A DNA stretch of 64,000 nucleotides from the NCBI GenBank assembly GCA_033558025.1, contig JAUCEF010000014.1, positions 2,852,001 through 2,916,000 of the forward strand. The letters run 5' to 3'. A program made the position numbers and the translations under genes. Positions 57,201 through 64,000 of this stretch are shown piece after piece (position 1 is the stretch's first letter; every line of letters starts with the position of its first letter). This DNA is from Phytophthora sp. 'mugwort' (Eukaryota; Oomycota; Peronosporomycetes; Peronosporales; Peronosporaceae). The notes below the pieces were generated by a model. The model had not been told where the DNA came from and made no database searches. It saw only the letters and a program-made list of their open reading frames with translations.

Positions 57201-58291
57201 CACACGTTCGTGAGTACACCCTTCTTCATGCCGCGCGGGGTCTTCATCGACATCACAATGTCGCCGGTCCTTACAGCCTGAACCACACCGTCGTCCGCGA
57301 GATGCACGTCCACCGGAGAGATCTTCTTGTAGTTCTTCATGTACTCCTTCGAGTACGTCATGTGCTGCGTCGCACCCGAGTCGACCAGCCACACTCCATT
57401 CGACTTGGAGGCACCCGTGTTACCACCAACCGAGAAGAGGAAGTCGCCAGAGTCATCTTCACTCTGCGCGACATTCGCTCGTTGCGGCCTCTGCCGCTCC
57501 GCGTTCTCGCGGATTCGCATCGGACACTTGGCGATCCAATGTCCGTGCTCGCCACAGTAGTGACAGGCACTAGTCTTCTGCGCCTGCCGACCCTTGCGCT
57601 TGTTGTCGCTTGTCATGAACGCTTGACCTTGACCGTGCGCGGTGCCGTCCGTACCGCCACCTTGTTCCTTGCGCTTCATGTCCTCATGCAGCAGCCGAGA
57701 CGTCACGAGTTCCCACGACAGTGAGTCGGCTCTCGACTCCAACGCCGTGATCAGGAACTGGTACGACTCGCTCAGACTTCCCAAAAGCGTGATCACCAAG
57801 TCGTCCTCGCTGACCGGAGCGCCCACTGCGTCGAGCTGCTCCGCCAGCGTCTTGATCTTGTTGATGTGCTCCAGCACATCATCACCTTCGTCCATCATCG
57901 TCGTGAAGAAACGTCGACGAAGAAAGAGCTTGTTGGCCAAACTCTTCTTCTCGAAGTGTCCTTCCAGTCTTGACCATGCATCATGCGCGCCACTCGCCGA
58001 GCGAACCAGCGGCAGCTGCGAATCCTCCATCGCGAGACAGATCATCGCCAGCGCCTTGCGCGACTTCTTCCGAAAGAGCGCTTGATCCGCCGCAGTCTGG
58101 CAGTGCTCCAGCTTCACTTCCCCACTTGTCACTTCCCACAGTTCGCGCTCCTCGAGCACCATCTGCATCTTGAACTTCCACGTGTGGAAGTTAGTTCCGT
58201 CGAACTTGTTAATGCGGGCGGTAGTCGAAGTGGCGTCCATGGCGAAGGCGTAGTCGGGGTCTTGGTCAGGGAAGACGGGGCTTGGGCTCAT
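54167..58291 (-). CDS. CB2 gag-pol polyprotein, intact frame (1374 aa)
   Basis: Uninterrupted from ATG 58289-58291 to TAG in the LTR. Order: gag (RINKFDGTNFHTWKFKMQMV, KSLANKLFLRRRFF); CCHC knuckle CHYCGEHGHWIAKC at about residue 245; protease VWLVDSGATQHM at about 305; GAG-pre-integrase YLWHLRLGHIGHGGLD and LCDGCSLGKQT at about 440-490; integrase with HSDVCGPM, RSDNGGEY, and TPQLNGVAERMNRT (D, D, E) at about 505-620; [22 protein letters not shown] to LYVDDLILAS at about 925-1060; RNase [20 protein letters not shown] and LSSTEAEYMAL at about 1215-1270; tail VVKETSRPAAVYR. All catalytic signatures are present, so this is the best candidate for an autonomous copy. Confidence 0.94.
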   Translation of the reverse strand: MSPSPVFPDQDPDYAFAMDATSTTARINKFDGTNFHTWKFKMQMVLEERELWEVTSGEVKLEHCQTAADQALFRKKSRKALAMICLAMEDSQLPLVRSASGAHDAWSRLEGHFEKKSLANKLFLRRRFFTTMMDEGDDVLEHINKIKTLAEQLDAVGAPVSEDDLVITLLGSLSESYQFLITALESRADSLSWELVTSRLLHEDMKRKEQGGGTDGTAHGQGQAFMTSDNKRKGRQAQKTSACHYCGEHGHWIAKCPMRIRENAERQRPQRANVAQSEDDSGDFLFSVGGNTGASKSNGVWLVDSGATQHMTYSKEYMKNYKKISPVDVHLADDGVVQAVRTGDIVMSMKTPRGMKKGVLTNVWHIPKLSRNLFSVGRFTKDVGPVIFESDGCFAETKSLKWKLGAREGKGLFKLCMTPMMPDEANAASSKDRQGDTTSYLWHLRLGHIGHGGLDAIVKKGYGVGIDMASVKQWELCDGCSLGKQTRVSYMKTSPNRAKQVLEVVHSDVCGPMQTPTFGGKRYFVTFIDDKSHFCVVYLLRNKSEVADKFAQFVALAETQTGKRVKMLRSDNGGEYTSGEMAKFCADRGIMQKFTPPYTPQLNGVAERMNRTLVECARCMLEHAGLPKTYWGEAVVTATFLRNRCPTRAINHDKSPHQVWTGKKPLLANLKVFGCHAYVHVPKEKRTKFDARSVRCRFLGYSEHEKAYRFEETKSGRVLVSRDAQFMEDVFDSGRRDYHQREVVVIQDEETTDQDSLQSDEDDKEEEDEEAARDEGFEPGSKRHPRTQSLEEAVEVPSAKRQSRHLTLDEMSAAAQESQDFEAAYVVNSVGEMPTTFKSAMESSDAVKWKEACDSEVESLRKNETWILVPLPKGRKAIGNRWVFRVKENQAGEIERFKARLVAKGFSQKYGIDYDETFAPVAKFTSIRILLSLAAKYNLMVHQMDVKTAFLNGLLDEDIYMAQPDGYSDEKHPDYVCQLKRSLYGLKQSPRMWNKTIDDLMLKLGFKKCESDHCIYFKRDDQDMIFVALYVDDLILASNNDKLLKSTKKALSDRFEMTDLGQLKYFLGMEIDQDVTTGKVSMRQTKFAKDILEKFNMEKSNPVKTPQDPGLKLTKAMCEGGCKHDETMVNVPYRNAVGCLMYLMVGTRPDLAAAVGVLSQFAADPCPTHWQALKRVFRYIQGTKTHGIEFQASCDDGPQGYSDADWAGDIESRRSTSGYAFMMNGGCISWRSKKQRTVALSSTEAEYMALSEATQEAVWLKVFLCELGEMTSDEAIKIYEDNQGSIVLAKNPEFHKRTKHIDIRYHFVREKVEDGQVVLQYVSTTDMLADIMTKPISATQFSVLRGKLGIEALKAVESSGSVVKETSRPAAVYR

Positions 58292-58295
58292 AACC

Positions 58296-58649
58296 AAAAG
58301 GCTTGGTCACTTGATGGCAAAATGCAAAGTGATTGATTTAGGTCCTTAGTTCGCAAACTCCTTGCTACCTCTAAGCCTACAGTTCTACCTACTGGGTACA
58401 CTCTACTGGATTCTCTACTGGATACTGAGTTACTTCAGCCAATCAGGGAGTGCCACGTAGAGCCCATCATGTACCCACAACCTTGTACCCACCCATGGCG
58501 TAATCGTCCGTGGCGTAAACACCGTCCCATAAACACCGTGACGTAATCTTCGTCTCGTAATCACAGGATGATTGCGATGCCACTGAGTGAAGGTCATACC
58601 GGTATCCTACCGGTATACAGCAGCTGGTCGAGACGTCTCCTTGACAACA
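58296..58649 (-). repeat. Family B LTR (354 bp) shared by CB2 and CB3
   Basis: 5' LTR of CB2 (primer-binding site at left) and 3' LTR of CB3 (polypurine stretch GAGTGGGAG and pol end at right). Looks identical to 53856-54209 over most of its length. Confidence 0.93.
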
Positions 58650-60342
58650 CTCCCACTCGACTCGACAGCCTTCAGCGCTTCGATGCCGAGTTTGCTCCGG
58701 AGCACACTGAACTGCGTCGCAGAGATTGGCTTCGTCATGATGTCCGCCAGCATGTCGGTTGTCGAAACATACTGCAGCACCACTTGACCGTCTTCCACCT
58801 TCTCGCGCACGAAATGGTAGCGAATGTCGATGTGCTTGGTGCGCTTGTGGAATTCGGGATTCTTGGCCAACGCGATGGAACCTTGGTTGTCCTCGTAGAT
58901 CTTGATTGCTTCATCGCTTGTCATCTCGCCGAGCTCGCACAGGAACACCTTGAGCCACACCGCCTCTTGTGTCGCCTCCGATAGGGCCATGTACTCAGCT
59001 TCCGTCGAAGACAGCGCCACTGTCCGCTGCTTCTTGCTCCTCCAGCTGATGCATCCGCCATTCATCATGAACGCGTAGCCACTTGTACTTCTTCTTGACT
59101 CGATGTCTCCAGCCCAGTCGGCATCTGAATAGCCTTGGGGTCCGTCGTCGCAGCTCGCTTGAAACTCGATGCCGTGCGTCTTCGTGCCTTGAATGTACCT
59201 GAAGACCCTCTTGAGCGCCTGCCAGTGTGTCGGACATGGGTCTGCTGCAAACTGGCTGAGAACTCCCACTGCTGCTGCGAGGTCCGGGCGTGTGCCTACC
59301 ATGAGATACATGAGGCATCCCACAGCGTTCCGGTATGGCACGTTTACCATGGTCTCGTCGTGCTTGCAGCCGCCCTCGCACATGGCCTTGGTCAGCTTGA
59401 GGCCCGGATCCTGTGGCGTCTTAACAGGGTTGCTCTTCTCCATGTTGAACTTCTCCAGAATGTCTTTCGCAAACTTGGTTTGCCGCATCGACACCTTCCC
59501 TGTCGTCACATCTTGATCGATTTCCATGCCGAGGAAGTACTTGAGCTGGCCCAGGTCCGTCATCTCGAAACGGTCACTGAGCGCCTTCTTCGTCGACTTG
59601 AGCAGCTTGTCGTTGTTACTTGCGAGGATCAGGTCGTCGACATATAGCGCCACGAAGATCATGTCTTGGTCGTCACGCTTGAAGTAGATGCAGTGGTCAG
59701 ACTCGCACTTCTTGAACCCTAGCTTGAGCATGAGGTCGTCGATGGTCTTGTTCCACATCCGCGGCGACTGCTTCAAACCGTAAAGAGACCGCTTGAGCTG
59801 ACAGACATAGTCCGGGTGCTTTTCATCGCTGTAGCCGTCCGGCTGTGCCATGTAGATGTCTTCGTCTAACAAACCGTTCAGGAAAGCTGTCTTGACATCC
59901 ATCTGGTGCACCATGAGATTGTACTTGGCCGCCAGACTGAGCAGGATCCTGATCGACGTGAACTTGGCCACTGGCGCGAAAGTCTCGTCGTAGTCGATGC
60001 CGTACTTCTGCGAAAATCCCTTGGCCACCAGTCGCGCCTTGAACCGTTCGATCTCTCCAGCCTGGTTCTCCTTCACACGGAACACCCATCGGTTGCCGAT
60101 TGCCTTGCGTCCTTTTGGCAGCGGCACGAGGATCCACGTCTCGTTCTTGCGGAGCGACTCGACCTCCGAGTCACACGCCTCCTTCCACTTGACTGCGTCG
60201 CTGGATTCCATCGCCGACTTGAACGTGGTCGGCATTTCTCCCACTGAATTCACGACGTATGCAGCTTCGAAGTCTTGACTTTCTTGAGCCGCAGCCGACA
60301 TCTCGTCCAGAGTCAGGTGTCGACTCTGCCGCTTGGCACTTG
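58607..60342 (-). pseudogene. Copia family B pol 3' half, copy CB3, cut by an LTR
   Basis: RT and RNase H nearly identical to CB2 (differences include TTTGCTCCGG against TTTGCCCCGG and an Ile-Ala/Ile-Val change). Open from the linker AKRQSRHLTLDEMSAAA to the stop in the shared LTR. It ends at GGCACTTG (about 60342), where the Ab LTR of CA10 is inserted. Gag, protease and integrase are outside or lost. Confidence 0.92.
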
Positions 60343-60681
60343 TGATGAAAGGTATGGATCTTGGACACGAAGCTTGTACGAAGCGGAGGGAGGGACGTCG
60401 CAGACGGCGGGACCGGAGCGAAGGCACTTGAGGGGTAGAATGAAGATTCGAAAGTGATTGAATTGTTGGAGCTTACACCCTACTGTTATAGACACGTGAC
60501 CCTGCGTCCTATCACCTAGTGCATCTAATCAACCATCACTCACCAGTGTTCGTCCAATCATCCTACTCGTCTAATCATCGGTGGCGTAAACAACGTACCG
60601 TAAACATCGCGGGATCGTGTTGGACCGGTTCGGGTTAACCGGTTACTGGTACACAGTACCAAAACCCGGCAACCCTCAATA
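60343..60681 (-). repeat. Family A LTR (339 bp, Ab), 3' LTR of CA10
   Basis: Inserted into CB3; the polypurine tract of CA10 adjoins at right. The other LTR lies beyond the window. Confidence 0.93.
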
Positions 60682-63600
60682 CGCCCCCTCAATGCGAACA
60701 CGCGTGGATTCCGAGGGACGCCGTCAGATCCGTGTGGCGCGGTCCTGGCAGTGCCTTGGTCATGATGTCCGCCAGCATGATAGAAGTCTCGCAGTACTCG
60801 AGCTTGACTTCGCCGCGCTTGACCTCATCACGGATGTGATGGTACTTGATGTCGATGTGCTTGGCGCGACCATGGTTCACTGGGTTCTTCGTCATCTTGA
60901 TGCACGACTGGTTGTCTTCGAGGATCTTGAGCTCTGGCCCCGATTTGTTCGCTGCCGTCAAAATCTCGCACAACAGGCGATGAATCCACTTGCCTTCTTG
61001 GATCGCCAGACTGAGTGCGATGTACTCCGCCTCACTCGTAGACAGCGAAACACTTGACTGCTTCTTGCTTCCCCAGCTCACTGGTGCACCCATTAGCATG
61101 AACGTGTAGCCGGAAGTCGACTTGCGGTCCGCGAGGTCGCCAGCCCAGTCCGCGTCCGAGTACCCGCGAAAGTCGATGTTGTCACCCGGCTTGAAGCAGA
61201 TCCCATGCGTCTTGGTGCCTTGCAGGTAGCGAAAGATACGCTTGACCGCAACCCAGTGTTCTTCTTGAGGGTTCTCCATGAAGCGCGACGCATAGCCAAC
61301 GGCGTACGCGATGTCCGGGCGCGTGGCAGTCATCAAGTGCATCAGAGCACCAACAGCTTCGCGAAACGGAGCGTTCACCTTAGTCGCTGCGTCACTTGAA
61401 ATCAGTCGAGTGCTTATGTCGACGGGACTCACCACGGCCTTGCACTCGTCCATACCAAAACGCTTGAGAATGTCATCCACATAGCGGCGCTGACACATCG
61501 TCACGCTGCCGTCCGGGCCGTCCACCAATTCGATCCCAAGAACGAACGCGCACTTGCCGCTGTCGGTCATCTCGAAGCGTGTCTTGAGGTCGGTCTTCGT
61601 GCGTGAGATCAGTTCGGGTGAACTTCCGGTAATCAGCACGTCATCCACGTAGACCAGCACTAGCACGCAGTGACCGTCAACGATCTTGATGTAGAGGCAC
61701 GGGTCGAACGCCGATACTTGAAAGCCGATGGAGCACACGAACTCGTCGAAGGTCTCGTTCCACACGCGCGAAGCTTGCTTGAGACCGTAGATCGCCTTCA
61801 CCAATTCCAGGCAGTCGAAGTCACCGTCGAGATCAACACCTTCGGGGACCGCGCAGAACACCAGTTCTTTCATTATCCCGTACAGGAAAGCTGTCACCAC
61901 GTCGAGTTGGTCGAGGGGCCAGTCAAAATACTTGGTAATCGCGATGATCATGCGCAGCGTCACGTACTTGACCACGGGCGAGAACGTCTCGGTGTAGTCG
62001 ATGCCGTACTTCTGCTTGAACCCCTTGGCCACGAGGCGCGCCTTGTACTTCTCGATCGATCCGTCCGCTTTGCGCTTGATCTTGAACACCCACTTGGTGC
62101 CGATGGCGCGTTGTCCGTTAGGCAACTTGGCAGCACGAAACACACCACGAAGTCGCATCGATTCGAGCTCAGCACGAATCGCCTTGCGCCAGTGCACTTG
62201 GTCGGGGCCGTTCACCGCTTCTTGGAATGTCGTCGGCTCCGATAGATCGCCTGCTTCGACGGCATTGGCACTTGCACGCCAAAAAACCGGTGGAGTCGAT
62301 TCTTCATCTTGGTCTCCAGACTTTTCTTCTTCGTCTGCGTCTGCTCGGTGCGGAGGGGAGTAGTTCGGCGCACTTGCTTCTTCCAGTCCAGGTCGATGAC
62401 GCACAGCTCGCGGTTTTCTGGCAGCTTCATCTTCGTCACTCGGGCGGCTCTTGCGCTTCCCTGCCTGCGTGTACTCCGTCTGGCGGAAACCATCATTGTC
62501 GATGTCGAGCGAGTCGAAGTCCAGGTCGTCGACATCTTCATCGGAAATCGTCGGTGAAAATCCAAAGGTCGACTCATCGAAGTTGACATCGCGACTGATA
62601 ACCACCTGCCCCGCCTCGATGTCATAAAGTCGATACGCCTTGGACACTTCTTCGTAACCCAGGAACAGTCCAGCGCGAGCCTTGGGATCCCACTTGAGCC
62701 GCTTCTCCTTCGGAGTCAGAATGTACGTCCGACAGCCGAACACACGCATGTGCTTCACACTCGGCTTGGAGTTGTAAACGATCTCGAACGGAGTCTTGTG
62801 CTCGATCTTGGGTGACGGCAGACGATTCTTCACGTAGATGGCAGTCATGGCCGCCTCAGCCCAGAAACACTTGTCCAGCTTAGCGTGATGCAGCATGCTG
62901 CGGCCGATCGTAACGATAGTTCGGATGGCTCGCTCTGCCGTGCCGTTCGTCTGGTGCGCGTACGGAACCGTGGTTTGCTGCTCGATGCCTTCGTCTTCGT
63001 AGAAGTCGTTGAGCGAGTTGGTCGCAAACTCACGAGCTCCGTCGTGCCGCACAAACTTGACCTTCTTGCCGAACTGCTTCTGCACCTTCATGATGTACGT
63101 CTTGATGCAGTCTTCGCTCTCCGACTTGGCACTTAAGCAGAAACCCTTCATGCATCCACTGGCTTCGTCCACGATCAGTAGCAGGTACTTGCTGCCGCCA
63201 AGCGAGTTTTCCTCCATGGGTCCGCAGATGTCGAAGTGGAGCAGCTCAAATGTGTCGTAGCGACGCTTGTCACGGTTGCTTGGGAATGGTTTTTGGACCA
63301 TTTTACCTTGCTGGCAACCACGACACAGACTTGGTCCGCTCGACTTGAAAGGTGCCTTCGCGTCCTTGATCATGTGATTGTCGACCATCTTGCGAAGCAC
63401 CTCAACCGGAGCGTGACCCATGCGCGCGTGCAGGTCGACAGTCTTGCCACTCGTCGCCGCATTCGCCGATCGCTGAGGCGTCTGAAGCCAGTAGAGTCCA
63501 TCCATGAGGTTTGCCGTCGCCACCACTTGCTTGGAGCCTTTGTGCGCAATCTGCATCTTGGTGCCGTCGAACACCACTTGAAACTTGTCACTTTTGTTGA

Positions 63601-64000
63601 TCTGCGGTACCGAAAGCAGATTCTTGCTCATGCTTGGCACGTACAGCGCGTTCTTGATCTCGATCTCGCGCTCGTCGCCAATGGGCAGAACCACTTGTTC
63701 CACGATGGTCCCCACACCCATGATGGCCGCCTTGTTGCCGTCGGCCACCGAAAGTTCGCCTTCGTTCCGCTCAATCAAATGGACGAACTTGGTCTTGTCG
63801 TTGCAGATGTGGTGCGTTGCGCCGCTGTCGACCGCCCACATCCCGGACACATTCTTGCCCGTCGAAACCCCACATTCCAGTGAAACCGCGAACGCTACTC
63901 GATCGTAGTCGTAGTCGTAGCCGTTGCTGTCGTTTCTCCACTGGATGTTGTTGGCCCCGCGTCCACGGCCGTTGCCGCCGCGTCTCGGCCCTCGGTTCTC
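60682..64000 (-). CDS. Copia family A gag-pol, copy CA10 (partial at window edge, frame open)
   Basis: Open from the window end, in the Gly/Arg-rich tail of gag ([14 protein letters not shown]), to TGA at 60689. Protease [14 protein letters not shown]-pre-integrase ([29 protein letters not shown]), integrase ([18 protein letters not shown]), RT ([26 protein letters not shown]) and RNase H ([28 protein letters not shown]) are all present without a stop or shift. It is the undamaged counterpart of CA5. Whether gag is intact cannot be seen. Confidence 0.92.

Larger units (their letters stand above)
53856..58649 (-). mobile_element. CB2: family B Copia element with open gag-pol
   Basis: 4794 bp with 354-bp LTRs (53856-54209, 58296-58649), primer-binding site and a complete reading frame. 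This LTR variant shares both ends with CB1's but has a different middle (about 54005-54125). The right LTR is shared with CB3, so no clean target duplication is available. Confidence 0.93.

Overview
The window looks like a repeat-rich piece of an oomycete (Phytophthora-type) genome. Evidence: genes with short 54-96 nt introns (GTRNGT-like donors, one GC-AG intron), a gene-dense island of about 9 kb, and large amounts of Copia, PIF/Harbinger, pogo-like and Gypsy-like transposon sequence. All identifications come from reading motifs and splice sites; no database search was run.

Layout. 1-690: a minus-strand coding remnant with charged, coiled-coil segments in several frames. 850-5790: a decayed DNA-virus-like insertion of Polinton/virophage type. 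It holds a cysteine-rich small ORF, a protein-primed family B DNA polymerase with an embedded HNH/EndoVII-like finger, a small basic protein on the opposite strand, the end of a double-jelly-roll-like major capsid protein, and an ExoX-C-terminus-like fragment. 6028-9454: two pogo-like DNA transposons, both starting CCGCAT and flanked by TA. The first (6028-6629) is a short deletion derivative. The second (7133-9454) is full length with a decayed DDD transposase.

9525-18955 is the host gene island: a nucleoside hydrolase with Cys in place of the catalytic His (309 aa, 3 exons); a CYRI/FAM49 Rac1-interactor homologue (8 exons, one apparent 1-nt deletion); divergently from it, a 1205-aa protein of unknown function with a C-terminal receiver-like domain; an ADCK1-type ABC1 atypical kinase (522 aa, 5 exons); and a small secreted cysteine-rich protein. 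18956-20827 has no gene I can support, only a tRNA-like hairpin. 20828-23448 carries a broken PIF/Harbinger transposase and, on the other strand, a broken protein with a SAP-like motif. 23690-24240 is a GATC-rich tandem repeat, followed by the broken start of a probable Gypsy gag (24726-25105).

25106-64000 is one nested stack of Copia retrotransposons. Family A has LTRs of 343 bp (subfamily Aa) or 339 bp (subfamily Ab), and family B has LTRs of 313 or 354 bp. I resolve ten A fragments or elements (CA1-CA10) and three B (CB1-CB3). Both families put the primer-binding site GGTTATGAGCCC directly after the 5' LTR, which matches the anticodon arm of initiator tRNA-Met (half-tRNA priming, as in Drosophila copia). 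CA7 (39659-44396) sits inside CA6 with a TGCGC target duplication. CB1 (47190-51908) sits inside CA8 with a GCACA duplication. Four LTRs are flanked on both sides by internal sequence in the same orientation, so neighbouring copies share an LTR. CB2 keeps a fully open 1374-codon gag-pol and CA10 is open to the window edge; the other long copies carry stops or frameshifts. A 623-bp inverted repeat with a 91-nt spacer lies at 52520-53856.
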